64,000 nucleotides of DNA from Streptomyces sp. NBC_00162 (GCF_024611995.1 NZ_CP102509.1:868001-932000), one strand, 5' to 3'. Positions 8,047 to 16,904 are shown, counted from the stretch's first letter. Notes: generated by a model from the sequence alone, not told the origin. Numbers and translations are program-made.

Positions 8047-9165
8047 ATGATTCGCCGTTGGCTCACAGCCGCCCTGGGCGCGCTCCTGCTGCTCACACCC
8101 GGGTCCCTCTCCGCGGCTTCGGCCGCCGCCCAGCCCACAGGCCAGCTGCGGGTCATCACCCGCAACCTCTACCTGGGTGCCGACCTCGCGCCCGTCCTCG
8201 CCGCCACAAGCCCGCAGACGCTCGTCGCCGCAGTGACCACGGTGTACGCGAACGTCCAGGCGACGAACTTCCCCGAGCGCGCCGAGGCACTGGCCGACGA
8301 GATCGCCGACGGCAACCCCCACCTCGTGGGCCTCCAGGAAGCCGTGCTGTGGCGCAGCCAGACCCCAGCCGGACCGGGCAGCGCCACCCACGTCGAGTAC
8401 GACTTCCTGCAGATCCTGCTCGACAAGCTTGCCTCCCGAGGCAAGCACTACGCGGCCGTGGCCACCGTCACCGTCGGCAGCGACTTCGAGGCCCCGCGCT
8501 CCCTGCCCGACGGCGGCGGTCTGCAGGACATCCGGCTCACAGACCGCGACGTACTCCTGGCCCGCACCGACCTGCCCGCGCACGTCTTCTCCGTGGCGAA
8601 CCCTCAGGCGGCCCGGTTCCAGGCCCACGTGCCCCTCTGCCGCCCGCTGTTCGGCTGCGTTCCGCCCGACAACGTCCCCATCCGCATCGAGCGCGGCTGG
8701 GTCGCTGCCGACGCCACCGTGCGCGGCCGCACCACCCGGGTGGTCACCACCCATCTGGAGCCCGCCGCTCCCACGGTCCAGGAAGCACAGGCCGACGAAC
8801 TGCTCGCCGGCCCGCTGAACACCAAACTCCCCACCGTGCTTCTCGGCGACCTGAACTCGGCCGCCGGCGGAGTCGGCGCAACACCGGGAACAGCCACCCA
8901 GAGCCACAACAAACTTCTGGCCGCCGGCTTCACCGACGCCTGGACCGCCACCCGCCCCCGCAATCCCGGCTTCACCTGCTGCCAGGCCCCCGACCTGCGC
9001 AACGTCACCTCCAACCTCAGCCAGCGCATCGACTACGTGCTCTTCCGCGGCAAAATCACCGCGCTGGCGACCAAACGAGTGGGCCATACACAGGCCGACC
9101 GCACCCCGTCAGGCCTGTGGCCCTCCGACCACGCCGGCGTGAGGGGCGTGCTCCGACTGCGTTGA
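8047..9165 (+). CDS. Secreted endonuclease/exonuclease/phosphatase family protein
   Basis: A 372-residue exported phosphodiesterase-fold enzyme. Residues 1-28 are a Sec signal peptide (basic start, LTAALGALLLLTP, cleavage after ASAAA). The EEP motifs are in order: ITRNLYLG (N), LVGLQEA (catalytic Glu), TTHLEP (His), LLGDLNSA (Asp and Asn), RIDYVLFRG, and PSDHAGV (final Asp-His). Such enzymes cleave DNA, sphingomyelin or sugar phosphates outside the cell; the substrate cannot be chosen here. ATG at 8047 follows GAAAGG at good spacing. A strong hairpin follows the gene. Confidence 0.87.
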   Translation: MIRRWLTAALGALLLLTPGSLSAASAAAQPTGQLRVITRNLYLGADLAPVLAATSPQTLVAAVTTVYANVQATNFPERAEALADEIADGNPHLVGLQEAVLWRSQTPAGPGSATHVEYDFLQILLDKLASRGKHYAAVATVTVGSDFEAPRSLPDGGGLQDIRLTDRDVLLARTDLPAHVFSVANPQAARFQAHVPLCRPLFGCVPPDNVPIRIERGWVAADATVRGRTTRVVTTHLEPAAPTVQEAQADELLAGPLNTKLPTVLLGDLNSAAGGVGATPGTATQSHNKLLAAGFTDAWTATRPRNPGFTCCQAPDLRNVTSNLSQRIDYVLFRGKITALATKRVGHTQADRTPSGLWPSDHAGVRGVLRLR

Positions 9166-9232
9166 GCGGCCGACACGCGTACGGGCGGAGCGATCCCCGA
9201 AGTCCCAGCCGGCACCGGCACCACCACATGAC

Positions 9233-9265
9233 GAAGGGCCCCACCACTCTGCGGTGGGGCCCTTC
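9233..9265 (+). terminator. Rho-independent-type terminator after the EEP gene
   Basis: A perfect 13-bp stem (GAAGGGCCCCACC / GGTGGGGCCCTTC) closes a seven-base loop, 67 bases after the EEP stop. It is followed by CCCCCT rather than a U run. The next 220 bases, up to the following gene, contain no clear reading frame. Confidence 0.8.
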
Positions 9266-9486
9266 CCCCTGAGTGAGAGAGTTCCGAACGCCCAGTTCAT
9301 CGGGACGCTGAACGATGGGACCCCTCCCAGGGACAGTTCACCCACCGACCTCGAGATCCCGCACAGAGGGCATCTGCCGCAGCGTCAGGTCCTTGAGCCA
9401 GCAGGCGGCGACCCGGAGAGCCCGGGGTGCCGATCACACGGATGGGTGACTGCGCTCGGTGCGCATCCCGGGCCAAGATCGAATAC

Positions 9487-10647
9487 ATGAAAACCTCCTT
9501 GATCCGCCACGTTTGTGCCGCGGCCCTGGTGCTGACTGCGACGATGGCCCCCGCCGTGGCAGCCCAGTCGGACGACACCGCCGCACGGTCCCACATCGGG
9601 GCGCAGGCCCGGTTGCTGGGCGAGAAGATCGTTCCGCACAAACTCCCCTTCCGGAACACGACTGTTGGCGGACTGTCCGGCATCGACCGGGATCCGTGCA
9701 CGGGTGAGTACGTCATGATCAGCGACGACCGCTCGTACCTGCAGCCCGCCCGCTTCTACACCGCCAGGATCGCGGTGGACGGCGCCGGGGTGCACTCCGT
9801 CGACTTCACCGGCACCCACCCGTTCCTGCAGCCGGACGGCTCCGTCTACCCACCCGCGAGCGCCGGCGACGGCAAGGCCGTGGACCCGGAAGAGCTGCGG
9901 GTGGACCCGTGGAGCTGCCGGTACTGGTGGGCACAGGAGGGCGACCGGCCGAAGGCGTCGAGCGATCCGGTGATCCAGCCGTCGATCCAGTTCGCCACTC
10001 GCTCCGGTGCCCACCGTGGCCAACTGCCCCTGCCGCCCAACTACGAGGTCAGCATGGGTGATCGGGGTCCACGGCGGAACAAGGCGGTGGAAGCGATCAC
10101 GTTCGGAGCCAGGAACGGCGTGCTCACCAGCGCTGTCGAGGGTCCGCTGCTCCAGGACGGCCCGGAGCCCAACCTGGAGCACGGCGCGCTGATTCGCGTC
10201 ACCCAGCAGAGCCGGGCGGGCGACGTGCTCGGGCAGTTCGCCTATCCCCTGGAGAAGATCTTCACCGAGTCCGACCCGTCCAGCCCGTGGCCCCCGGACA
10301 CCGGTGTGCCCGCGATCCTCGCCTTCCCCGAGGACCCCAGCCGCTACCTCGTACTCGAACGCACGTGGGTGGCAGGCGCAGGCTTCAAGATCCGCATCTA
10401 CGACGCCACCACCCGTGGCGCGACTGAGGTGCAGAACGTGGACTCCCTGGCCGGACAGAGCGTCGTACCGATGCGCAAGGAACTGGTCGCGGACTTCCAC
10501 GACTTGGGCCTGTCCACGGTCGACAACACCGAGGGCATGACCTGGGGCCCGACCCTGCCGGGCGGCGAACGGACCCTGCTCCTGGTCAGCGACGACAACT
10601 TCGCCCAGGACGAGGTCACCCAGATCGTCGCACTCGGCATCCGCTGA
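9487..10647 (+). CDS. Secreted esterase-like / phytase-like beta-propeller protein (PF13449 type)
   Basis: A 386-residue exported protein. The signal peptide covers residues 1-26 (MKTSLIRHVCAAALVLTATM then APAVAAQ). The mature part has family landmarks: GGLSGIDRDPCTGEYVMISDDRS at the first blade, DPEELRVDP, NKAVEAITFG, and near the end NTEGMTWGPTLPGGERTLLLVSDDNF. The fold is a phytase-like propeller, and activity on phosphate or carboxyl esters is assumed for the family rather than proved. ATG at 9487 was chosen because it begins the signal peptide; its ribosome binding site is weak. Confidence 0.83.
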   Translation: MKTSLIRHVCAAALVLTATMAPAVAAQSDDTAARSHIGAQARLLGEKIVPHKLPFRNTTVGGLSGIDRDPCTGEYVMISDDRSYLQPARFYTARIAVDGAGVHSVDFTGTHPFLQPDGSVYPPASAGDGKAVDPEELRVDPWSCRYWWAQEGDRPKASSDPVIQPSIQFATRSGAHRGQLPLPPNYEVSMGDRGPRRNKAVEAITFGARNGVLTSAVEGPLLQDGPEPNLEHGALIRVTQQSRAGDVLGQFAYPLEKIFTESDPSSPWPPDTGVPAILAFPEDPSRYLVLERTWVAGAGFKIRIYDATTRGATEVQNVDSLAGQSVVPMRKELVADFHDLGLSTVDNTEGMTWGPTLPGGERTLLLVSDDNFAQDEVTQIVALGIR

Positions 10648-10730
10648 GACTGACGACCGGCGCCGATGTGCCGGTGGGGCCGAGGCGGTGTGGTTGGCGC
10701 ACGCAACGGCAGTGACCTCGCCGTTCGGTT

Positions 10731-10756
10731 GGCCGGCGCCCCGATGGGCGCCGGCC
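10731..10756. terminator. Bidirectional hairpin terminator between convergent genes
   Basis: A perfect 11-bp stem (GGCCGGCGCCC / GGGCGCCGGCC) with a CGAT loop lies between the stop of the phytase-like gene (10647) and the stop of the small secreted protein (10776). It can serve both. Confidence 0.75.
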
Positions 10757-10775
10757 TGTGAAGCGCCCCGAGCTC

Positions 10776-11057
10776 CTAATTGGGGGCCACCTTGCAGGCG
10801 CTCACCGCGGTCCCGTTGGTCACACCGCCCGCGGTCAGACCGGACACACACTGCGCGTTGTCTCCGTTCAACCCGACGTAACACGCCGTGCGGACGGACT
10901 CCGGGGCCTCGCCACCCTGTAGCTCCCGCTCGACCTGGTTGATACAGGCCGTGACGTCCGCGTGGGCGGCGGGGGCCGTAAAGGCCGCGCCACCGAGTGC
11001 GAGGGTCAGGCCGGTGAGGACGCTTGCGATACGGGTAGACGTGCGCATGGGATGCAT
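10776..11057 (-). CDS. Small secreted four-cysteine protein
   Basis: A 93-residue protein with a Sec signal peptide (residues 1-34, ending APAAHA) and a mature part of about 60 residues. It contains four cysteines (TACINQ, RTACYVG, AQCVSG, SACKVAP), probably paired as two disulfides. I do not recognise a named family; small Cys-rich exported proteins of this size are common in Streptomyces. GGAG lies eight bases before the ATG at 11057. It is convergent with the phytase-like gene. Confidence 0.65.
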   Translation of the reverse strand: MHPMRTSTRIASVLTGLTLALGGAAFTAPAAHADVTACINQVERELQGGEAPESVRTACYVGLNGDNAQCVSGLTAGGVTNGTAVSACKVAPN

Positions 11058-11270
11058 ACCTGCTCTCCGGGATCGCCGCGCGGCCCGGGACCTGGGTATG
11101 CCGGAACCCGCGTGGGAACGGCGCCGAGCGCACGCGGCCGACGTAAAGCCGCGTGGCCCGGGCCCCCGCACCGGACCTGCTCGGCAGGGTTTCCCCTCCC
11201 TCCTTCGACGCTAGAGCAGCCCCCTGCCGCACGCACCCGCTGGGGCCCCGCTTCCGGCTCGGGAACCGCA

Positions 11271-11522
11271 CTCGTGTACATCGCGGCGTTCGCGCCCGAC
11301 AAGGGCGAATCCGTGAAGACGCTCATCGCCGACCCGCCGCCCGGAGCTCCCGTTCCGCCGATCCTGCCCCCGAGCGATGGGTTCCCCTTCCTCGATCGGG
11401 AGAAGTTCGCGGCGTCCTTCGCCGGGGACCTGCCCGCCGACGAGGCGCGTTTCCTGGCCGACTCCCAGGCGCCCTGGGGCCTGGACGCGCTGGGCGGGAC
11501 GGCAGGCCGCAGCCGCGGCTGA
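11271..11522 (+). pseudogene. Internal fragment of an alpha/beta hydrolase
   Basis: The plus strand contains VYIAAFAPDKGESVKTL, then SDGFPFLDREKFAASFAGDL and FLADSQAPWGLDALGGT. This is the cap and lid region of a common Streptomyces alpha/beta hydrolase that normally runs to about 230-290 residues. The part carrying the nucleophile is missing upstream, and the sequence runs out of frame into a stop before the region expected to carry the catalytic His. This is a remnant, not a working gene. Confidence 0.6.
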
Positions 11523-11604
11523 TTCCGGCCCGCAGCGCGCGTAATGGCAGCCGGTCAACGGCCGTTCAGTGCAACGACCGTCGACTGACGGGCCGATTGT
11601 GAAC

Positions 11605-11650
11605 CGGACCGGCAGTCCGTATGCTTCATTTCATACGGACTGTCGGTCCG
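11605..11650. promoter_or_regulatory. Pair of TetR-type operators forming a larger inverted repeat
   Basis: Two copies of CGGAC-N5-GTCCG occur at 11605-11619 and 11636-11650. The whole segment 11606-11649 is also an inverted repeat: 18-base arms with one mismatch around an eight-base spacer. It lies about 70 bases upstream of the SnoaL-like gene at 11720. No regulator gene is adjacent, so the cognate repressor is elsewhere. Confidence 0.65.
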
Positions 11651-11719
11651 TTTTCATTCGGGCGGCCCGTCCTGCGGGCCTGGATCGCCGTGCCTTCGAG
11701 CAGAACGGAAACCTTGATC

Positions 11720-12145
11720 ATGACAATCCCCATGGCACCCGCGGAGCTGTACCGCCACGGTCTTCGGCTCCTGCTCGAGAACGACATCCCCGCCTGGGTG
11801 GAACTGTGGGACGACAACGGCGTCCTCGAGTTCCCCTTCGCGCCCGAAGGCTGGCCCCTGCGCCTCGAAGGCAAGGCCGCGGTCGGCGACTACATGCGCC
11901 ACTACCCCGACCACGTCGACCTGCACGACTTCCCCCACGTGGAGATCCACCAGACCACCGTCCCCGAGAGGATCGTGGTGGAGATGCGCGGGGTCGGCCG
12001 CCTGGTGGAGACCGACAGCCCCTTCGACATGACCTACATCGCCGTGGTCACGGTGAAGGAGGGGCGCATCACCTCCTACCGGGACTACTGGAACCCCCTC
12101 GCCGTGTCGCAGCCCGGCGCCGACTTCGTAGGAGCGAACCGTTGA
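11720..12145 (+). CDS. SnoaL/NTF2-like small alpha+beta barrel protein
   Basis: A 141-residue single-domain protein of the SnoaL-like NTF2 superfamily. It has the opening helix (AELYRHGLRLLLENDIPAWVEL), the core strand DNGVLEFPFAPEGWP and the final paired strands TVKEGRITSYRDYWNPLAV. Members are cyclases, isomerases or small-ligand binders; no catalytic pair is obvious here. Its stop overlaps the TTG start of the NmrA-type gene (TTGA), so the two are translated together, and the operators at 11605-11650 probably control both. Confidence 0.85.
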   Translation: MTIPMAPAELYRHGLRLLLENDIPAWVELWDDNGVLEFPFAPEGWPLRLEGKAAVGDYMRHYPDHVDLHDFPHVEIHQTTVPERIVVEMRGVGRLVETDSPFDMTYIAVVTVKEGRITSYRDYWNPLAVSQPGADFVGANR

Positions 12146-12989
12146 ACTCCCCCAGCACCATCCTGGTCATCGGGGCCACTGGCACCACCGGCCGCCGTGT
12201 CGCCGTCGGCCTGATCGCCGAGGGCCACCGCGTCAGGGCCGCCGGCCGGAACGCCACCCCGGTGGAGGGCGCACAGGCTGTCCGCTTCGACTGGAACGAG
12301 CCGGCGACCTGGAGCGAGGCCCTCGACGGCGTCGACCGCGTCTACCTCGTCCCGCCCATCGGCTCTTCGGACCCTGCAGCGATCATGCTGCCCTTCCTCC
12401 GCCAGGCCCGTGCGGCAGGCGTGCATCGTGCCGTGCTGCTCAGCTCATCGGCGATCCCCGCGGGCGGTCCCGCGGTGGGCCAGGTCCACGAGGCCCTGCC
12501 CGGGCTGTTCGAGCAGTGGGCGGTGCTGCGGCCGTCCTGGTTCATGCAGAACTTCGCCGCCTCCACCCCCACGCGCGCAGCATCCGTGACGAGGGCGCCA
12601 TCATGTCGGCCTCGGGAGAGGGCCGCGTCGGGTTCATCGACGCCGAGGACATCGCCGCCGTCGCCGTACGCGCCCTGACCGACGACCAGGCCCCGAACAC
12701 CGACCTGATCCTGACCGGGCCGCAGACACTGAGCTACGCCGACGTCGCCGCGACCATCGCCGAGGTCACCGGCCGGCCCGTGGTGCACCGGCAGCTGACC
12801 TTCGAGCAGCTGCGCGACCGCTGGGCGGCCGAAATCCCGCTGGAGTTCGCCACCATGCTGGCCGGCATGGACCGCGCCATCGCCGAGGGCGCGGAGGACC
12901 GCACCTCGGACACCGTCCAGCACCTCACCGGCCGCCCGCCGGGCACGTTCCGCGCCTTCGTGGAACGGGAGGTCCAATGGAGCGGTTGA
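12142..12989 (+). pseudogene. NmrA/NAD(P)H-binding oxidoreductase, frameshifted
   Basis: An atypical short-chain reductase of about 280 residues in two frames. The N-terminal frame has the Rossmann motif ILVIGATGTTGRRVAVGL and runs to WFMQNFAAST. The rest (HARSIRDEGAIMSASGEGR, FIDAEDIAAVAVRAL, LTGPQTLSYADVAATIAEV) continues one base out of frame. One missing C in the run at 12566-12570 explains the break. The TTG start at 12142 overlaps the preceding stop and has GGAG seven bases upstream. If the shift is a reading error, this is an intact quinone- or redox-sensing reductase in an operon with the SnoaL-like protein. Confidence 0.8.
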
Positions 12990-13033
12990 TGTTCCATGAC
13001 CGGCGCGAGAAGTGGAACAGTTCACGGCTTCGG

Positions 13034-13074
13034 GCACCGCGGACCCCTGCCTGGTTGGCAGGGGCCCGCGGTGC
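13034..13074. terminator. Long hairpin between convergent genes
   Basis: An 18-bp stem with a single A-C mismatch (GCACCGCGG-A-CCCCTGCC against GGCAGGGG-C-CCGCGGTGC) closes a five-base loop. It lies between the ends of the NmrA-type gene and the leftward hydrolase, so it can terminate both. Confidence 0.8.
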
Positions 13075-13164
13075 AGAGAGCTGAGGAGAGCCGGGACCCG
13101 TCCTCGACGAGCGGCGTCCCGGCCGACACCGCCTACCCTCTGCTGTCGGCCTGACGGCCCGGCC

Positions 13165-13887
13165 TCATTTCAGGTGCCGGCCGAAGAACCGGGTCCCGTC
13201 CTCCACCTCGAACCACGGGGTGCCGGTGTGCCCGCCCAGATTGGCGTGCAGCGTCTTCTCCTTGGTGCCGAAGGCGTCGAACAGGTCCAGGGTCCGCTGC
13301 CGGGGGTTCCCTTCGTCGTCCCACTGCAGCAGGAACAGCAGCGGAATGGTGACTTGCCGGGCCTCCTCGCGCTGGGCGAGGGGCACGTAACCCCCGGCGA
13401 AGAAACCGGCGGCCGCGATGCGCGGCTCGACCGCCGCCAGCCGAATGCCGACGGCGGTCCACCCCGAGAACCCGACCGGGCCGCCGATCTCGGGCAGCGA
13501 AAGGAGGGCGTCCAGGGTGGTCCGCCATTCCGGGACCGCCTTTTCGACCAGCGGGCCGATGAAGGACTCGAAGATCTCATCGACCGGCTCGCCGGCCTGC
13601 ATCGCCCGGCGGAGGTCGGCGCGGACCTGCTCGTCGGCGGCTGAACGGGGCCGGTCACCGCACCCGGGGGCGTCGATGCTGGCCACCGCGTAGCCGGACG
13701 CCGCGCAGTGCCGGGCCCGGGCAACCAGCCGGGCTGCCCCCTTGGGCAGGCCGTTGTTGTGGGCCATCAGGATCAGCGGGGTCGGTGCGGCGGATTCAGG
13801 GGTCCACAGGGTTCCGGGGATCTCGCCGAGGGTGAATTCGCGCTCGAGGACGCCGTCGTCGAGGCGCTGTTCAGAAATGAATTGCAT
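13165..13887 (-). CDS. Alpha/beta hydrolase (dienelactone-hydrolase-like)
   Basis: A 240-residue intracellular hydrolase. Visible elements are the oxyanion region LILMAHNNGLPKGAARLVAR, the Ser elbow GGPVGFSGWTAVG (G-x-S-G), the strand IPLLFLLQWDDEG with the catalytic acid, and a C-terminal HTGTPWFEVED that supplies the His. No signal peptide. GAAAGG lies at good spacing before the ATG at 13887. It is divergent from the TetR gene at 14180, so the two are likely a regulator-enzyme pair. Substrate unknown. Confidence 0.82.
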   Translation of the reverse strand: MQFISEQRLDDGVLEREFTLGEIPGTLWTPESAAPTPLILMAHNNGLPKGAARLVARARHCAASGYAVASIDAPGCGDRPRSAADEQVRADLRRAMQAGEPVDEIFESFIGPLVEKAVPEWRTTLDALLSLPEIGGPVGFSGWTAVGIRLAAVEPRIAAAGFFAGGYVPLAQREEARQVTIPLLFLLQWDDEGNPRQRTLDLFDAFGTKEKTLHANLGGHTGTPWFEVEDGTRFFGRHLK

Positions 13888-14143
13888 GGTCGTGCCTTTC
13901 GGGAGGGCTCAGAGACGGCGCTCCCGGACGACCTATCGCCCGGCCGTGACCCCGGAGGGGAGCACCCATGTCGATACTGCGTTCACGGGTACCACCTCCT
14001 CGTTCTCTGGCACGGCTTCAGGGAAAGTAGCAGTGGTCGCCTGGTCCGCCAAACGGTTTCTTGCGCGGACTCCGCGGCGTTCCTGGCCGGGCGCGCGGGC
14101 CGCCACTGACGCGAACCCACCGCATACCATGAACCGTTCCGGG

Positions 14144-14165
14144 GGTCCGGGACAGGACTCGGACC
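14144..14165. promoter_or_regulatory. Possible TetR operator (22-bp inverted repeat)
   Basis: GGTCCG-N10-CGGACC lies directly before the Shine-Dalgarno of the TetR gene at 14180. The position suits autorepression, but no second copy occurs near the divergent hydrolase, so this is a weak candidate. The rest of the 290-base divergent spacer shows no reading frame; AAACGGTTT occurs near 14051. Confidence 0.35.
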
Positions 14166-14179
14166 AAGGAGGAGGAACC

Positions 14180-14785
14180 GTGGCCCAGCGCACCGAGCGC
14201 GCGGACGCCCTGCGCAACCGAGAAGCCGTGCTGGCCGCCGCCGACGCCCTCTTCGCCGAGAGCAGCAGCCCTCACAGCGTGTCGATGGACGACATCGCCG
14301 CCGCCGCGGGCGTGGGCAAGGGCACGCTCTTCCGCCGCTTCGGCGACCGTGCCGGCCTGATCGGCGCCGTGATCGCCTCCCGCCTCGAACCCCTGCAGCA
14401 GGCCGTGCGGGAAGCGCAGGACGCGGCCGGGTCCTCACCGCGGCAGCGGGTGCTCGACCTCCTTGACGCCTCGCTGCGCTTCAAGATCGAGAACCGGCAC
14501 CTGATGTCGGCCGCGGAGGACGCCGGGCTCAGCAGCCCCTACCAGGCCGGGCACTACGGCTGGTGGCACGAAATCCTTCGTGCGGCGCTGGACCAGGTGC
14601 CTGGCGTCCACGACGCGGATTTCACCGCCCACGCCCTGCTGGCGGCCATCCGCGCCGACCTCGTGGCGCACCTGATCGACGACCAGAAGATGACACCCGA
14701 CAGCCTGCGGGCCTCGCTCGCGGCCCACATCGACAACGTCCTCGGCAACAGCTCCGATCCGTCCCGCGCACCCGACGAGGCCTGA
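14180..14785 (+). CDS. TetR family transcriptional regulator
   Basis: A 201-residue repressor. The N-terminal HTH spans about residues 12-58 (DDIAAAAGVGKGTLFRRFGD is the turn and recognition helix), followed by a helical ligand domain. GTG at 14180 was chosen because AAGGAGGAGG ends five bases before it; an ATG at 14129 in frame would add 17 residues without a comparable site. Divergent from the hydrolase at 13165-13887, its likely target. Confidence 0.87.
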   Translation: MAQRTERADALRNREAVLAAADALFAESSSPHSVSMDDIAAAAGVGKGTLFRRFGDRAGLIGAVIASRLEPLQQAVREAQDAAGSSPRQRVLDLLDASLRFKIENRHLMSAAEDAGLSSPYQAGHYGWWHEILRAALDQVPGVHDADFTAHALLAAIRADLVAHLIDDQKMTPDSLRASLAAHIDNVLGNSSDPSRAPDEA

Positions 14786-14926
14786 GGGCCCGGCGGGCGG
14801 CCTGCTCAGAGACCGAACATTCAGGGAGCCAGCAGGGGGCGGAACGTCTGAGTCGCGATCCCGTACCCCGCCCTCCAGCTGGACCCGGTGCCGGGTGGCC
14901 ACGGCGGAAACGGGTACGGCCCCGGA

Positions 14927-15235
14927 CTATCGGACGCTTCCGCCCGCCACGGCCCGCCTCAGGGCCTCCACGCTCGGCGCCCCGTCGGTGCGGCCGTCCG
15001 CGTCGCGGTACAGGCGGCAGGAGACGCTCGGGGCCGCACCGGCGACCGCGAACGGGTCGGCGCCGTCGAGCAGCACGGTGGGCGAGCCGGTCATGCCCCA
15101 GCGCGCGGCCTCCGCCTCAGTCCGCACCTCGACCAGCTCCACCTTCGCCGCCCGGCCGTCCAGAGCGGCGGCGATCCGCTCACGTGCGACCGGCGCGTTG
15201 GGGCAGTCGGGAACGGTCAGTACGGTGATCCGCAT
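14927..15235 (-). CDS. Small thioredoxin-fold protein (alkylmercury-lyase-like annotation in relatives)
   Basis: A 102-residue protein opening MRITVLTVPDCPNAPVARER, which places a single Cys-Pro at the position of the thioredoxin active site (C-P-N rather than C-x-x-C). A later SPTVLLDGADPF strand contains the cis-Pro expected of the fold. With only one active-site Cys it is more likely a thiol-handling or binding protein than a disulfide reductase. Relatives are often labelled alkylmercury lyase, but nothing else here points to mercury. GGGAGG precedes the ATG. Confidence 0.75.
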   Translation of the reverse strand: MRITVLTVPDCPNAPVARERIAAALDGRAAKVELVEVRTEAEAARWGMTGSPTVLLDGADPFAVAGAAPSVSCRLYRDADGRTDGAPSVEALRRAVAGGSVR

Positions 15236-15322
15236 GAGTGCTGTCCTCCCACATCATGGTGTGTACATCCGACGCTAGACCTCTGCGCCATCCTGTCGCC
15301 GCACCGACGGTGCCCGACGCCC

Positions 15323-15796
15323 TCAGCCGGCGGGTTCCGCGACCCAGGTGATGCGCGGGGGTACGACCCGCGCGCACACCGGTTCGCCGCATGCGTCGGT
15401 CAGGCCCAGACGCCCGACCAGCAGGCCGCCATCCGCGGCGGCCTTGAGCACCTGACCGGGCACGGCATCGAGCATCAGCTTGGCGCGGCGGAACATCGCG
15501 AAGGCGCCCTCCTCGTCGACCGTGCCCCACGACAGGTAGACGAACCGGCCGCCCGGACGGCCCTGCACGTACGGGCCCTTCACATCGGGGCTCGCCGGGG
15601 AAGCGACGACGGTGCACTCCAGGGTCCAGGTCGCGGTCCTCGCATCACCGGGCTGCGGATCGAGGAGCTCGGCCGGGCGATCGCGTCGCTGTACGGCGAC
15701 GTGGACGTTCCCGTAGAACGGCGCCCCTCCGTCAGCGGTGGCTCCGGGCGGGCAGGTGAGGCCGGGTAGCTCGACGGCTTCGATGCGGATGCGCAT
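15323..15796 (-). CDS. DUF5990 family protein
   Basis: A 157-residue cytoplasmic protein matching the DUF5990 pattern: MRIRIEAVELPGLTC at the start, FYGNVHVAVQRRDRPAELL, then VKGPYVQGRPGGRFVYLSWG and the closing LTDACGEPVCARVVPPRITW. Function is unknown for the family. ATG codons at 15805 and 15808 are alternative starts; 15796 gives the usual N-terminus. It follows the thioredoxin-fold gene on the same strand order but is separated by about 90 bases. Confidence 0.75.
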   Translation of the reverse strand: MRIRIEAVELPGLTCPPGATADGGAPFYGNVHVAVQRRDRPAELLDPQPGDARTATWTLECTVVASPASPDVKGPYVQGRPGGRFVYLSWGTVDEEGAFAMFRRAKLMLDAVPGQVLKAAADGGLLVGRLGLTDACGEPVCARVVPPRITWVAEPAG

Positions 15797-15888
15797 ACCG
15801 GCCATCATCCACGCCGTCCTCCCCACCGCGGCCTTCACCCCCAACTCGCCTGGCCGGGAGTACCGCCGGCCAGCCGCTCACCGCTAAA

Positions 15889-15903
15889 CGGATAGGCCAT
15901 CCG
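15889..15903. promoter_or_regulatory. TetR operator, site 1 upstream of the SDR gene
   Basis: CGGAT-AGGCC-ATCCG, preceded by CTAAA. It is one of three CGGAT-N5-ATCCG palindromes around the SDR/TetR pair (others at 15929 and 16906). It lies about 60 bases upstream of the SDR start. Confidence 0.75.
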
Positions 15904-15927
15904 GATCTGCTACGGTGGCAGCACTAA

Positions 15928-15944
15928 ACGGATGATGTATCCGT
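15928..15944. promoter_or_regulatory. TetR operator, site 2 upstream of the SDR gene
   Basis: ACGGAT-GATGT-ATCCGT, again preceded by CTAAA, giving a direct repeat of CTAAACGGAT with site 1 at a 40-bp interval. It lies 21 bases before the SDR start codon, in a position to block transcription. Confidence 0.78.
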
Positions 15945-15965
15945 ATCGCGAGAACAGGATGTGCG

Positions 15966-16850
15966 ATGAAGCAGACAGCGGTAGTCACGGCAGGGACGGC
16001 GGGGATAGGGCTGGAGACCGCCTTGGGGCTGGCCGCGGCAGGGCTCGCGGTCACCGTGGTCGGGCGCAGCGCCGAGCGCGGCGCTCGCGCGGTCGAGCGG
16101 ATCAACGCCACGGCGCCGGCGCATCCCGCCCGGTTCCTGGCGGCCGACCTCGCCTCGCTCGATGCGGTCCGCGCACTCGCGGACCGCATCGCCTCCGAGG
16201 GCCCCTTGACCGTCCTGGTCAACAACGTCGGGGCGATGTTCGCCGAGCGGCAGGACTCGGTCGACGGCATCGAGGCGTCGTTCGCCGTCAACCACCTCTC
16301 GCCGTACCTGCTGACCGAGCTGCTGATCCCCACCCTGCGGGCCGGTGCGCCGAGTCGGATCGTGAACGTGACCTCGGGCTCGATCGGAGTCGCCAAGCGC
16401 ACGTTCGATTCCGTCGAGCCGCCTGGCGGCTACTACGGCTTCCACTGGTACGGCCGCGCCAAGCTCGCCAACCTTGCCTACGCGCTGGACTTGTCCGGAC
16501 GGCTCGACGGGACGGGCATCTCGGTCTTCGCCGCGGACCCCGGCGGCGCCGCGACCGACATGACCAACGGCACCATGCGCGATCCCAGAATCGTCTCCCC
16601 TGGACTGCGCCTGCTCTGGCCCCTTGTCCAGCGGAAGTTCGAGCGGTCAACCTCGGGTCCGGCCTCCGTTGCGGCCAAGCCCTCGATCTTCGCCGCAACC
16701 GACGCCACGCTGGCCGGCCGGACCGGTCTCGTGATCGGACCGCAGGCGCATCCGGTCGCCCCCTTCCGCGCCGCGACCGACCCTCGCATCGCCGCGGCCG
16801 TCCGCCGCCTCAGTGAGCGCCTCGCGGGATCCGTGAACCGATCAGCATGA
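15966..16850 (+). CDS. Short-chain dehydrogenase/reductase
   Basis: A 294-residue SDR. The cofactor motif is VTAGTAGIGLETALGLA (T-x3-G-x-G type), followed by VLVNNVGAMFAE (NNxG), the catalytic Ser in VNVTSGSIG and the YGRAK catalytic pair about 20 residues later, in HWYGRAKLANLAYAL. The C-terminus resembles the retinol-dehydrogenase-like SDRs of actinobacteria. An NAD(P)-dependent oxidation or reduction of a hydrophobic alcohol or ketone is likely. AGGA precedes the ATG. The flanking operators and the TetR gene downstream make a regulated unit. Confidence 0.88.
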   Translation: MKQTAVVTAGTAGIGLETALGLAAAGLAVTVVGRSAERGARAVERINATAPAHPARFLAADLASLDAVRALADRIASEGPLTVLVNNVGAMFAERQDSVDGIEASFAVNHLSPYLLTELLIPTLRAGAPSRIVNVTSGSIGVAKRTFDSVEPPGGYYGFHWYGRAKLANLAYALDLSGRLDGTGISVFAADPGGAATDMTNGTMRDPRIVSPGLRLLWPLVQRKFERSTSGPASVAAKPSIFAATDATLAGRTGLVIGPQAHPVAPFRAATDPRIAAAVRRLSERLAGSVNRSA

Positions 16851-16904
16851 CCGCAGCACTCAGGGAAGCGAGAGGGCAACCTCTGGGGGTGGAGGCCCGG
16901 CGAT

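Noticed and set aside
7105..9087. A 660-codon leftward frame spanning the DinB gene and the secreted nuclease
   Set aside because: Only its last 190 codons encode a recognisable protein (DinB). The rest is antisense to a well-supported enzyme with a signal peptide.
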